From Stenotrophomonas maltophilia (lineage in GTDB: Bacteria; Pseudomonadota; Gammaproteobacteria; Xanthomonadales; Xanthomonadaceae), in assembly GCA_002387845.1 (NCBI GenBank), contig DGLB01000027.1, positions 1 to 39,194 on the forward strand: a DNA stretch of 39,194 bases. Reading direction: 5' to 3'. Shown here piece after piece: positions 26,214-34,845 of the stretch. Both the position numbers and the translations under genes were made by a program. A model generated the notes under the pieces. That model had not been told where the DNA came from. It ran no database searches and saw nothing but the letters and a program-made list of their open reading frames with translations. Within the stretch, counting starts at the first letter, position 1, and every line of letters begins with the position of its first letter.

Positions 26214-27326
26214 TCAGTCCGATGTGCCGATCACGCCTTCGGCCAGCGGCACCCGCGACCCGTCCAGCAGCCCGCGGCTGAGCGCGCCGTTCTCGATGAA
26301 GAGCAGTTCACCGTTTTCGCCGTTCTTGATGCTGCTGTCGATGGCGATGATGCGGTCGCCATGGAACGTACTGACGTGCGGCATCGAGGTGTGGCCCACA
26401 ACGATGCGGGTGAGACCGAGTTGGGTCAGCAGCGCCTCGACCTCCGCCGTTTCCATGCGCCCATCGAAGTAACCCCGATACCAGATCGGGCTGGTCTTGC
26501 CGTCGAACAGGCGCGCGCTGTCCGGTGCTGCCTTGACCTGATCGCGCGGTACGCCCAGCGAGGTTCGGTACAACGCATTGGTGGCGTCCAGTGCCTGCAC
26601 CAGGTCCACGTTCTCGGTGGCGATGCCGCCGTGCAGGAACAGCGTATCGCCGATCTGCAGCAGGGCAGGGCGGGTGCGCAGCCATTGGCCGATCACCGAG
26701 TCGGCGGCATACAGGCCCGGGTAGGTGCGGCCGAGCAGGCGTGCGCTCTTGAGGTACTTGGGGTTGACGTAGCGCAGGTCGCGGTACAGCACCATGGTTT
26801 CGTGGTTGCCAAGCACGAAGTGCACCGCGCCGCCGGCATCGGCCGCCTGCTGTTGCAGGCTGTACAACAACCAGAAGGCTTCCGTGACCTGCGGCCCACG
26901 GTCGAACACGTCGCCGGCGATGACCAGGGTGGCGGTGCCCAGCGACCAGCGGTCCTGGTCGTCAATCACGTGATGCGCGCGCAGCAGTTGCACCAGCAGG
27001 CCGTACTGGCCATGGATGTCGGACAGCGCCACGATGCGTGGAACTGCCGGCAATCGTGCAGGCGCCGGGGAGAGCAGTGGCCCGATGTCCAGCGCATGCG
27101 GATAGCCGCATTCAGGCAGTACCACGGTGGTGTTGCCACGCGAGGGCAGATCGCGTCGCACCACATGGTCGTCGCACACCCACTGCGCCTGATGGCCGTC
27201 GCGGGTCAGAAACACATAAGGGCCGTCAGCTTCCACGTGTTCGGCTGGAGCGGCGACCTCGCGGGCGGAAGTGGCGAATCCCGCCGCCAGTAAAAGAGCA
27301 GCAGCCAATACCGGGCGCAACGTCAT
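26214..27326 (-). CDS. Secreted calcineurin-like metallophosphoesterase, Shewanella-like phosphatase type
   Basis: A 370-residue protein with a signal peptide (about 1-21, ending ATSA) and the PPP-type motifs SDIHGQYG (D103, H105), GDVFDRG (D139, D142) and GNHE (N174, H175), with a later GHT and HGG. These place two metal ions for phosphoester hydrolysis. The spacing and the HGQYG form resemble the Shewanella-like protein phosphatases. The start at 27326 gives a good signal peptide; the open frame upstream would precede it with 19 non-signal residues. It is upstream of the BlaI operator on the same strand but probably a separate unit. The substrate is not known. Confidence 0.88.
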   Translation of the reverse strand: MTLRPVLAAALLLAAGFATSAREVAAPAEHVEADGPYVFLTRDGHQAQWVCDDHVVRRDLPSRGNTTVVLPECGYPHALDIGPLLSPAPARLPAVPRIVALSDIHGQYGLLVQLLRAHHVIDDQDRWSLGTATLVIAGDVFDRGPQVTEAFWLLYSLQQQAADAGGAVHFVLGNHETMVLYRDLRYVNPKYLKSARLLGRTYPGLYAADSVIGQWLRTRPALLQIGDTLFLHGGIATENVDLVQALDATNALYRTSLGVPRDQVKAAPDSARLFDGKTSPIWYRGYFDGRMETAEVEALLTQLGLTRIVVGHTSMPHVSTFHGDRIIAIDSSIKNGENGELLFIENGALSRGLLDGSRVPLAEGVIGTSD

Positions 27327-27431
27327 GGGCAGTTCCAACAGCAAAGAGGGCCATCTTACGTAGTGACACGCCATGCGTGTCAACGTGCCCCAACACCGCC
27401 CGACCTGCCCCGAACGCCGCGCCCGGCGCGG

Positions 27432-29657
27432 TCAGAAGTTCGCGCGCAGGTTGAACAACACCCGCCGCGGTTCGCCCCAGTACCCGGAATTGAAGAACCC
27501 CACATTCCGGTAATAGACCTTGTCGAACACGTTGGTCACGGTCACCCCGACGCTCATGTTGTCGTTGATGCGGTAACGCCCCATCAGGTCGAACAACAGG
27601 TAGCCACCCTGGCGCATCTTGCCGGTGGCGGTGATTGGCGCACCGGCGGCCGTGTAGCGCCCGGTAGGAATCGGCTGCATCTGGTAGATCTCGCTCTGCA
27701 CGGTGAAGCCACCGCCCACCATCCAGTTGCCACGGCGGTAGGTGGTGTTGAAGCGCGCCAGATGCATCGGGCTGGTGCTGGCGAAACGGCTGCCGTCCGG
27801 ATTGGTGCTGAAGGCGTAGGTGTAGCCGCCGGTCATGCTCCAGCTGTCGGTGATCGAGCCGGAAACCTCCAATTCCGCGCCGTTGGTTTCGATGCCCTTG
27901 CTGGCGATGTAGGGGACGCCGCCGTCGGGCAGGATCACATCGGCACCGGCCGGGTCACGCGTGGCCACGTTGTCCTGCTTCATGTAGAAGCCATTGAGCG
28001 AGCCGTACAGACGGCCGCCGAAGAACTCACCCTTGAAGCCATACTCGTAGTTGTCGCCGGTGACCGGATCCAGCAGCTGGTTGTTGATGTCGCGCAGCGC
28101 GGTGGCCTGGAACACATCCGAGTAGCTGGCAAAGGCGGTGATGCTGCTGCTCAGGTCATACAGGACGCCCAGATACGGCGTCGGTTCGTGCGCGGTGGTG
28201 CGTGCACTGCGGCCGGTAAAGTTGCCGTTGACGTCGTAATTGTCGGTCGTGGTGCGGTAGTCCGAATAACGCACGCCGGCGATCACCTTCAGCGGGTCGA
28301 TCGGGTTCAGGCGCGCGGCGGCGTAGTAGCCGGTTTCCGTGGTGTTGACCGTGCTCGACGGAATGCCGTAGTTGAACGTAGTCGGCTTGCCGATGTTGCC
28401 GTCCCAGCGGTAGATGCTGGGGAAGGCGGCCACGTTGTAGGGTCGCGAGGTGATGCCGGCACGGATCGTGTCCAGGTCACGGTCGTAGTGATTCACGCCC
28501 ACCACCAGCTCGTGCTGGCGACCGAACAGCTGGAACGTACCGGAGGCATACAGGTCGAAGGCGTCTTCGCGGGTTTCCGACACCGAGTACGTGTCGGCAA
28601 TGCGCAGGCCCAGGCCGGTGACCGGGTCGGCCCAGTTGCCGGTGTTGGAACCGGCCAGCAGCAGCGAATCGGTATCGGTCGCGCGGTGGTTGTAGGCGAT
28701 GCGCCCATTCCAGCCCGCGCCCAGCTGCTGTTCCAGGGTCAGGAAATAGTTGGTGCTTTCGCGGTTCCATTCATTCCAGCGGGCTGCGGCGCTGTACGAG
28801 CGCGGCATCACCGCGCGGCTGCCGTCGCGGAAGTACAGCGGGGAGGCACTCCACGCGCCGCCGTCGGAGGCCGTCTTGAGGTAGTCGATGCCGGCACGCA
28901 GGCGGGTGCTGTCGGTGAGGTCGGCCTCGATCACGCCATACAGGCTGGGCGACGTGTCGTGCTGGAAGCGCACCCAGCTTTCCTTGTCGGTGTAGGCCCC
29001 GACGAAGCGGCCGCGCACGCGGCCGCCCGAGGTCAGCGGACCGCCGACATCCACTTCGGCACGGCGGTAATCCCAGGAACCGGCGCTGAGGCTGGTGCTG
29101 GCCTGGAAGGTCTCGGTCGGGCGCTTGCGCACCATGTTGACGGTGGCCGAGGGATTGCCCGAGCCGGTGACCAGACCGCTGGCACCGCGCACGATCTCGA
29201 TGCGCTCGTAGATCGAGGTGTCGCTGAGGATCGAGTTGCCGCCCGCCCCGGTGGTGTAGTTGGTGGGCACGCCGTCGAACATGAAGTTGTTGATCGCGAA
29301 ACCGCGCGCGTTGAACAGGGTGCGGTTGCTGTCATAAGACTGCACGGTGACGCCGGGGGTCTGCTGCAGCACTTCGGCGATGGTGATGAGGTTGAAGTCC
29401 TCGATCCGCTGGCGGGTGAATACAGTGAGCGACTGCGGGGTTTCGCGCAGGGTCAGCGGCAGCTTGGTGGCGGTGTTGGTGCCATACACCTGGTAGCCCT
29501 CGGTGCGCTGCGTGACCAGCACCTTGTCCAGTTCAGTGGTGGTCGGCGCGTTGGCGGCGCTCTGCGCCAGCGCCAGCGTCGGTGCAGCGGCGGCCAGTGC
29601 CAGGCACAGGGCCAGGGTGTTCCGACGCGGTGCGCCGGGCAGGAGGTGGGACATCAT
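27432..29657 (-). CDS. TonB-dependent siderophore receptor
   Basis: A 741-residue receptor: signal peptide (about 1-32, ending LALA), plug domain with TLRETPQSLTVFTRQRIEDFN, VLQQTPGVTVQSYDSNR, FNARGFAINNFMFDGVP and ERIEIVRGASGLVTGSGNPSATVNMVRKRP, which is the FpvA/FhuE/FoxA-type pattern for ferric-siderophore uptake. The barrel ends in NLRANF with the expected terminal Phe. ATGATG at 29657-29652 follows GAGG at a good distance. It lies 22 bp after the DUF3325 gene and closes the DUF3649-PepSY-DUF3325-receptor unit; iron control is expected from a Fur-like site at 31931-31951. Confidence 0.94.
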   Translation of the reverse strand: MMSHLLPGAPRRNTLALCLALAAAAPTLALAQSAANAPTTTELDKVLVTQRTEGYQVYGTNTATKLPLTLRETPQSLTVFTRQRIEDFNLITIAEVLQQTPGVTVQSYDSNRTLFNARGFAINNFMFDGVPTNYTTGAGGNSILSDTSIYERIEIVRGASGLVTGSGNPSATVNMVRKRPTETFQASTSLSAGSWDYRRAEVDVGGPLTSGGRVRGRFVGAYTDKESWVRFQHDTSPSLYGVIEADLTDSTRLRAGIDYLKTASDGGAWSASPLYFRDGSRAVMPRSYSAAARWNEWNRESTNYFLTLEQQLGAGWNGRIAYNHRATDTDSLLLAGSNTGNWADPVTGLGLRIADTYSVSETREDAFDLYASGTFQLFGRQHELVVGVNHYDRDLDTIRAGITSRPYNVAAFPSIYRWDGNIGKPTTFNYGIPSSTVNTTETGYYAAARLNPIDPLKVIAGVRYSDYRTTTDNYDVNGNFTGRSARTTAHEPTPYLGVLYDLSSSITAFASYSDVFQATALRDINNQLLDPVTGDNYEYGFKGEFFGGRLYGSLNGFYMKQDNVATRDPAGADVILPDGGVPYIASKGIETNGAELEVSGSITDSWSMTGGYTYAFSTNPDGSRFASTSPMHLARFNTTYRRGNWMVGGGFTVQSEIYQMQPIPTGRYTAAGAPITATGKMRQGGYLLFDLMGRYRINDNMSVGVTVTNVFDKVYYRNVGFFNSGYWGEPRRVLFNLRANF

Positions 29658-29679
29658 GGAAACCTCGACAGAACGGATA

Positions 29680-30006
29680 TCAGGAAACGGAATCGCGCGG
29701 GGCGCGGGCGGGCAAAGCGCCTGGCGAAGGACGCGCACGCGGTGCGGTCCGGTAGCTGAGCCAAAACAGGGGAGGGGCGGCACCTGCGGCCAGCACGCCG
29801 AGGGCGGTGATGACGCCGTGGATCACGCCCCAGCCGATGATGCAGCAGGTGATCGAGGCCAGCACGGCGACCCATCCGGCAGCGCGCAGACAGCGGCGGC
29901 GCGTGGGGGTGGGCAGCGCCGAGAACACATCGCGATGATGGCGGTCCATCGACAGCGCCAAGGCCGTGAATCCTGCGACGACCAGCAGCCACGCCAGCAC
30001 GGTCAT
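29680..30006 (-). CDS. DUF3325 small membrane protein
   Basis: A 108-residue protein with three hydrophobic segments (MTVLAWLLVVAGFTALALSM, WVAVLASITCCIIGWGV, IHGVITALGVLAAGAAPPLFWL) and a basic, proline-rich tail. It matches the DUF3325 type found next to PepSY proteins and siderophore receptors. Function unknown. Its ATG overlaps the PepSY stop (ATGA at 30006-30003), and the receptor follows 22 bp on. Confidence 0.85.
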   Translation of the reverse strand: MTVLAWLLVVAGFTALALSMDRHHRDVFSALPTPTRRRCLRAAGWVAVLASITCCIIGWGVIHGVITALGVLAAGAAPPLFWLSYRTAPRARPSPGALPARAPRDSVS

Positions 30007-31580
30007 GCGCCCGCTCCTGCAGGTGCCACCACGGCGGTGCGCGCGGCGCGGACGCGGCGCGGGGCAGGCACATGGCGGTGCACCTTGCGCGCTGCCCACA
30101 GCAAGGCCATGCCCAGCAGCACCAGCCCCACGTCGATGCCGGCTTTGGCACCATCGCCCTCGGCAAAGGCAGTGAACAGTCCGCCCTTCCACGCCAGCAG
30201 GTTGAATGCAGGTAGCAGCAGCGCCAGCGCGCCGGCCACCACCAGCTGCTCGACCCAGGCGCGTCGTGGGGTGCGCAGGCTGGCATGCAGCAGGCACAGC
30301 GCCCATGCCGCGAAGAACACGGTGATCTCCGCCTGTGCACGTCCGGTCAGAGCGACCGGCAGAAGCCGGTTGCTCCACAGGAAAGCGAGCATCGCCAGCG
30401 GCAGGCCTGCAACGAAGCCGATGTTCATGCGTTCCACGAAGCGGAACGCGCGCGGTGGCCGGGTGGGGTCGGGCAGCTGCTCGCGTCGCTTCACTGTCCA
30501 CAGCACCAGCCCGGTGGTCACCATCAGGGTGCCGGCCACACCGGAAAGGAAGAACAGCCAGCGCATCAGCGTGGGAGCGAAGCGCGCCGCATGCAGGCCG
30601 ATCATGCCGTCGCGGGTGAACACCGCCGCCGAGCGCGCGGCCACCGGGCTCAGCAGTGCGCCTTCGGCGTCGTAACGCAGCGCCTCGCCATTGTCGGCAA
30701 CGCGGTCGCCGCTGTCGCGGCGGAAGGTGATGCGCATGGCCGCATCACCGGGATGATCGACCGTCACCGAACCGGCATGGCCATGGCCCCATTGCCGCTG
30801 CGCACTGTCCATCAGCGCGACCAGCGCCGGCATCGCCACCCGTTCACCCGACGGCTGCACCTTGGCCTCGCGCGGGAACAGCTCGGCGAAGAACGCATCG
30901 CGGCTGTCGAAATTGGCCTGCACCGCCCATGGCATGTACACCGTCATCAGGGTGATCAGGCCGGTGTAGGTGATCATCAGGTGGAACGGCAGCGACAGCA
31001 CCGCCAGCGCGTTGTGGCCGTCGAGCCAGCTGCGCTGCCCCTTGCCACGACGGAAGCTGAAAAAGTCGGCGAAGATCTTCTTGTGGGTGATGACCCCGCT
31101 GATGATGGCCGCCAGCATGAACACCGTGCAGAAGCACACGAACCAGCGCGCCCACAGCGCGGGCACGTAGTGCAGGTCGAAGTGCAGGCGGTAGAAGAAA
31201 TCGCCGCCGCGGGTGTCGCGTGCCTGTACCGGTTGGCCGTGTGCGTCGAGCGTGGCCTGCCAGGGATTGGGTTGGCCGCGTTTCGGCTCCGGCGCGTCCT
31301 TGGGCTGCCAGCGCACGGTGGTGGCCGTGCTGCGGGAACCCGGCAGTTCAATCGACCAGCGCGATGCATCGGGTGCAGTACGGGCAAGGAATGACTGTGC
31401 CTGTTCCAGCGCGAGGTCGGTGGCTGCCGGCAGTCCCAGTTCCGGCTGCATCCAGCGGGTGAGCTCGTTGCGCCAGTAGCTGGCGGTGCCGGCGATGAAG
31501 ATCAGGTACAACACCCAGCCAACCACCAGCCCGGACCAGGTATGCAGCACCGCCTGTGACTGACGAAAACCCTGGCTCAT
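30003..31580 (-). CDS. PepSY-associated transmembrane protein, ferric-reductase-like
   Basis: A 525-residue inner-membrane protein: first membrane helix with HTWSGLVVGWVLYLIF (about 13-28), a periplasmic PepSY-like part, then helices with VPALWARWFVCFCTVFMLAAIISGVITHKKIF and GHNALAVLSLPFHLMITYTG, and several more towards the C-terminus. Conserved histidines in the helices (H13, the His of ITHKK, LDGHN and PFHLM) resemble the haem-binding sites of siderophore-iron reductases such as FoxB/FpvG-type proteins. It most likely reduces iron from an imported siderophore in the periplasm, in line with its receptor neighbour. It overlaps both neighbours by four bases. Confidence 0.9.
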   Translation of the reverse strand: MSQGFRQSQAVLHTWSGLVVGWVLYLIFIAGTASYWRNELTRWMQPELGLPAATDLALEQAQSFLARTAPDASRWSIELPGSRSTATTVRWQPKDAPEPKRGQPNPWQATLDAHGQPVQARDTRGGDFFYRLHFDLHYVPALWARWFVCFCTVFMLAAIISGVITHKKIFADFFSFRRGKGQRSWLDGHNALAVLSLPFHLMITYTGLITLMTVYMPWAVQANFDSRDAFFAELFPREAKVQPSGERVAMPALVALMDSAQRQWGHGHAGSVTVDHPGDAAMRITFRRDSGDRVADNGEALRYDAEGALLSPVAARSAAVFTRDGMIGLHAARFAPTLMRWLFFLSGVAGTLMVTTGLVLWTVKRREQLPDPTRPPRAFRFVERMNIGFVAGLPLAMLAFLWSNRLLPVALTGRAQAEITVFFAAWALCLLHASLRTPRRAWVEQLVVAGALALLLPAFNLLAWKGGLFTAFAEGDGAKAGIDVGLVLLGMALLWAARKVHRHVPAPRRVRAARTAVVAPAGAGA

Positions 31581-31903
31581 GCGGCCCCCAGCGCGTGCAG
31601 CGCGGCGGGCGCTGCGCCGACAGCGGTCGCGAGGGCCAGCCCCAGCGCGGCGCGGTAGGGGTTGCGCGCGGCATAGGTCCAGATCGCAGCCAGTGCGTAC
31701 ACCACGAAGGACGCCATGGTGGCGGCAAGTGCGGCGTCAGCTGCACTGCCCGGCAGCACGCGCGCCAGGCCGTCGGCCCAGGCCGCCGCCACGGCATAGC
31801 CGCCGATCAGCGCCAGCAGCCCACGCGCCCACAGCAGGGCGTTGCCTTTGCCACGGGAGGGCGTGCGCCGGGAAGGCGATGCGGGGGATGGGGCGGTGGA
31901 CAT
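31577..31903 (-). CDS. DUF3649 small membrane protein
   Basis: A 108-residue protein with a polar Ser/Pro-rich start and three hydrophobic segments (ALLWARGLLALIGGYAVAAAWADGL, AALAATMASFVVYALAAIWTYA, RAALGLALATAVGAAPAALHAL). It fits DUF3649, usually the first gene of this iron-uptake cluster. The ATG at 31903 is preferred over an ATG at 31993, which would place the Fur-like site inside the gene. Its stop overlaps the PepSY start (ATGA). Confidence 0.85.
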   Translation of the reverse strand: MSTAPSPASPSRRTPSRGKGNALLWARGLLALIGGYAVAAAWADGLARVLPGSAADAALAATMASFVVYALAAIWTYAARNPYRAALGLALATAVGAAPAALHALGAA

Positions 31904-31930
31904 CGTGGATGTCGTGAGAACGTTGTGGCA

Positions 31931-31951
31931 ATTGCGACTCACTATTATTTG
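31931..31951. promoter_or_regulatory. Candidate Fur box
   Basis: ATTGCGACTCACTATTATTTG matches a typical Fur-site string (ATTGAGAATCATTATCATTTG) at 17 of 21 positions by eye. It lies 28 bp upstream of the DUF3649 gene, the first gene of the siderophore receptor unit. A scored search against a Fur matrix would be needed to be sure. Confidence 0.5.
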
Positions 31952-32009
31952 AGATCGTCGCCTGGGGCGTATCCCCCGATCGAGGGATGCCACGACCGGC
32001 CGCCGTGCC

Positions 32010-32145
32010 GTAGAGCGGGGCTTGCCCCGCTGTTCTTCGCGGCATGCGTCCAGCGGGGCAAGCCCCGCTCTACGGCTGATCGATGCGGGCAGCGGGGCAA
32101 GCCCCGCTCTACGGCCGATCGATGCGGCCGGCGGGGCAAGCCCGC
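32010..32145. repeat. GTAG-type (SMAG/REP) cluster: inverted pair plus two extra copies
   Basis: GTAGAGCGGGGCTTGCCCCGC starts at 32010, its mirror copy ends in CTAC at 32073, a third copy (same direction as the second) ends in CTAC at 32112, and a decayed fourth half (GCGGGGCAAGCCCGC) is at 32131-32145. Copies two to four are joined by a short CGGC/TGATCGATGCGG linker, so they form a 39-bp tandem repeat. The cluster lies between the DUF3649 promoter and the 3' end of the diguanylate cyclase gene. Confidence 0.85.
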
Positions 32146-32149
32146 GCGG

Positions 32150-33571
32150 TCAGCGCCGGTGCTGCATGCGCCGGTCGGGGGCGGGTGGCAGGTCGTCATT
32201 GGCGAGCACCACGCGGTTGCGGCCGCGCTTCTTGGCTTCATACATCGCGGCATCGGCACGCGCCATCAGATGCTCGAAGTCCGGATGCGCATCGTGCGCT
32301 GCGACACCGATGCTGGCGGTAAGCGCCAGCTCGTGCCCACTGGGCAGGGTAAGCGGGGTGCGCGCGATGTGGCCGCGCAGGTTCTCGGCAATCGACAGCG
32401 CTTGGTCCAGCGTGGCGGCCACCAGCACGATCACGAACTCTTCGCCGCCGTAGCGGAACAGGTAGTCGCTGCCGCGGGTGAACTGGCTCAGCAGGCCGGC
32501 CACGTGCTGCAGGGCGCGGTCACCGCCATCATGGCCATGGGTGTCGTTGATGGCCTTGAAGTGGTCCAGATCCAGCAGCAGCACCGCGAACGGCGAGTGC
32601 GAACTACTGGCCAGTTCGATCTCCCGGCGCAGCACGGTCGGCAGGAAACGCCGGTTGAGCAGGTGCGTCAGGGCATCGCTTCCGGCGTCCAGTTCGCCCA
32701 CGCGTTCAAACAGCATGCCGAGCAGGGTGCGGATCTGTTCCAGCTTCTTGCGGATATGCAGCAGGGCGCGCATGCGGGTGCGGAAATCGCTGTGCGTCAG
32801 CGCATCCGGAAGTCGCGCATCGATCCGCTTGATCAGCGCGTCGATCTGCGCGGTCTCGCTGCTCTCGCCGAAACTGGGACGGCCCTTGTGGGTGAACCAC
32901 AGGCCGAATTCGGATTCGGCCAACCACGCCCCCTCGGTCTCGGCGCGTTGGCTGGCCATGGCGTACAGCAGCCCGTTCTCCCAGTCCAGCAGCAGGGCGC
33001 GCTGGCGTTCGCGCTCGGTGCTGACGTTCTGCACCAGCGAGAACAGCCGGTACGCCGAATCCGTCCGTGCCGAACGTTCGCGCGCATGCGCGTAGGCCAG
33101 GGTCATGCCTTCCATGGCAATGTCGATCACCGCACTGAGCGCGTTGATGGCGCGGAAGGCAATGTCGGCGGTTGCCGCGCGATGCTGCAGTTCGGCGAAC
33201 AGGTGCCGCTTGAGCACGCGCGCGCCGCGCGTCACCAGGTCGACCGGAATGCCAACACGGGCATGCACATCGCCGATCACCCGCTGCGCGGCCACGCCGG
33301 CCGACACCGTGGCGGGCGTGGTCATCAGCAACTGCTGCAGCCAGCGTTGCATCGACGGCTGCAGGTGCTGGCGTACCTGGTCATGCGAGAGATAGCGCGC
33401 AGCGCGAGGGTCGTCCAGCAGCACCACGTAGAAGTGCTCCGCCAGCCCCGGAGCCACTTCCGGCCCGATCTGCTGCATCAGCGCCTCCGCCTCCGCGCCG
33501 GCTTCCTGCAGGCAAAGCTGCCAGGCGGCGATCAACGCCTGGCTGGCGCGGTCCATCGATATCGTCTGCAC
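32150..33571 (-). CDS. Globin-coupled diguanylate cyclase
   Basis: A 473-residue cytoplasmic sensor. The N-terminal globin-coupled sensor domain (about 1-165) has HFYVVLLDDPRAARYLS (distal Tyr48) and VHARVGIPVDLV (proximal H103), as in DosC of E. coli, which binds O2 through haem. A helical linker (about 170-290) leads to a GGDEF domain (about 295-455) with the active-site GGEEF at 375-379 and the inhibitory site RGSD at 366-369, so it should make cyclic di-GMP and be product-inhibited. The start is GTG at 33571; ATG at 33556 would lose five residues. It is divergent from the CDF gene. Gas ligand and output are inferred. Confidence 0.9.
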   Translation of the reverse strand: MQTISMDRASQALIAAWQLCLQEAGAEAEALMQQIGPEVAPGLAEHFYVVLLDDPRAARYLSHDQVRQHLQPSMQRWLQQLLMTTPATVSAGVAAQRVIGDVHARVGIPVDLVTRGARVLKRHLFAELQHRAATADIAFRAINALSAVIDIAMEGMTLAYAHARERSARTDSAYRLFSLVQNVSTERERQRALLLDWENGLLYAMASQRAETEGAWLAESEFGLWFTHKGRPSFGESSETAQIDALIKRIDARLPDALTHSDFRTRMRALLHIRKKLEQIRTLLGMLFERVGELDAGSDALTHLLNRRFLPTVLRREIELASSSHSPFAVLLLDLDHFKAINDTHGHDGGDRALQHVAGLLSQFTRGSDYLFRYGGEEFVIVLVAATLDQALSIAENLRGHIARTPLTLPSGHELALTASIGVAAHDAHPDFEHLMARADAAMYEAKKRGRNRVVLANDDLPPAPDRRMQHRR

Positions 33572-33756
33572 GGAACTGTGACCTATGACTCAAAACATCA
33601 GTATCGGTGGCCGCTCGCAAAGATGTAGGCCAAGGTGACGCATCTGCGACGATTGGTCGCGCCCCGGAAGGGCGTGCCTGCAATGTTATAAACACCGTAA
33701 TAGTCTCCCCACGTCCCGCCGCGCTAGCCTGTAGCCCTTGCACAGGAGCTGTTGCC

Positions 33757-34779
33757 ATGGGTCACGACCACGATCACCTGCCCAGTGAAATCCGCCATGA
33801 AATGCCCTTGTGGTGGGCGCTGGGGCTGACCAGTACCTTCCTGGTGGCCGAGGTGGTGGGCGCGTTCTGGACCAACAGCCTGGCGCTGCTGTCCGACGCT
33901 GCGCACATGGCCACCGACACGCTGGCGCTGATGATCGCGCTGGTGGCGGTGCGGCTGAGCCGGCGACCGCCGGATGCACGCCGCACCTATGGCTATGCCC
34001 GGCTGGAAGCACTGGGTGCGATGATCAATGGGGCCCTGCTGTTCGTGGTCGCCGCCTACATCCTGTGGGAAGCCATCGCGCGCTTCCGCCAACCGGTGGA
34101 GATCGCCTCCACCGGCATGCTGGTGATTGCCGCCTTCGGCCTGGTGATCAACCTGATCTCCATGCGCCTGCTGCGTGCCGGCAGCGGTGAAAGCCTCAAC
34201 GTGAAGGGGGCCTACCTGGAAGTGTGGGCCGACATGCTGGGTTCGGTGGCGGTCATCGTCGGCGCGCTGCTGATCCGCTGGACCGGCTGGAAGGTGATCG
34301 ACCCCATCCTGGCGGTGCTGATCGGTCTGTGGGTGCTGCCGCGGACCTGGGTGTTGATGCGCGAGGCCATCAACGTGCTGCTGGAAGGTGTTCCCAAGGG
34401 CATCCAGGTCGATGCGGTGCGCGCCCGCCTGTGCGCGCACCCCGACGTGCGCGATGTGCATGACCTGCATGTGTGGGCGCTGGCCTCCAGCACCCCGGCG
34501 CTGACCGCGCATGTGGTGATGGCCGAAGGCGTGGACGCCGATGGCCTGCGCCGTCAGCTGGGCACGGCGCTGCACGAAGATTTCGGCATCGACCACCTCA
34601 CCCTGCAGGTCGAGGTGGACCACTGCGGGGATGACTGCGCCGATGGCATGCCAACGGGCAGCCACGGGCACGATCATGCGCATGGCCATGGCCATGGCCA
34701 TGCCGGCCACGCCCACGACCCTGGGTCCAGCCGGCGTGGACCGGACGCCCAGGGCCACCACGGCCACCCGCACGCCTGA
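33757..34779 (+). CDS. CDF-family metal cation exporter (CzcD/ZitB-like)
   Basis: A 340-residue protein with a His-rich N-terminus (MGHDHDH), six membrane segments, and a His-rich C-terminus (HGHDHAHGHGHGHAGHAH). The TM2 metal site is D47, H50 and D54 (SDAAHMATD); the TM5 partner is E155/D159 (YLEVWADMLGS), where zinc CDFs often have His, so the metal preference may differ. A cytoplasmic ferredoxin-like domain (HDLHVWAL) follows. CDFs export Zn, Cd or Co by proton antiport. The start is backed by CAGGAG about 10 bp upstream. Confidence 0.93.
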   Translation: MGHDHDHLPSEIRHEMPLWWALGLTSTFLVAEVVGAFWTNSLALLSDAAHMATDTLALMIALVAVRLSRRPPDARRTYGYARLEALGAMINGALLFVVAAYILWEAIARFRQPVEIASTGMLVIAAFGLVINLISMRLLRAGSGESLNVKGAYLEVWADMLGSVAVIVGALLIRWTGWKVIDPILAVLIGLWVLPRTWVLMREAINVLLEGVPKGIQVDAVRARLCAHPDVRDVHDLHVWALASSTPALTAHVVMAEGVDADGLRRQLGTALHEDFGIDHLTLQVEVDHCGDDCADGMPTGSHGHDHAHGHGHGHAGHAHDPGSSRRGPDAQGHHGHPHA

Positions 34780-34804
34780 GCGGGGCAGGGGGCGGGGTTG
34801 CCGC

Positions 34805-34810
34805 TACAAT
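34805..34810 (+). promoter_or_regulatory. Candidate gpmA -10 box
   Basis: TACAAT is followed at a suitable distance by GGAG (34834-34837) and the GTG start at 34846. No good -35 is seen at 17 bp, where the sequence is a G-rich run. It would give a leader of about 30 nt. Confidence 0.4.
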
Positions 34811-34845
34811 GGCGGTCTGCCTTGCCACCTGTTGGAGAAACTGCA

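Noticed and set aside
27363..29759. Plus-strand open frame of 798 codons opposite the siderophore receptor
   Set aside because: It is an antisense shadow; the receptor motifs on the minus strand are clear.
31556..33628. Plus-strand open frame of 690 codons running through the GTAG repeats and the diguanylate cyclase
   Set aside because: It crosses repeats and is antisense to a clear GGDEF gene; low-complexity translation.
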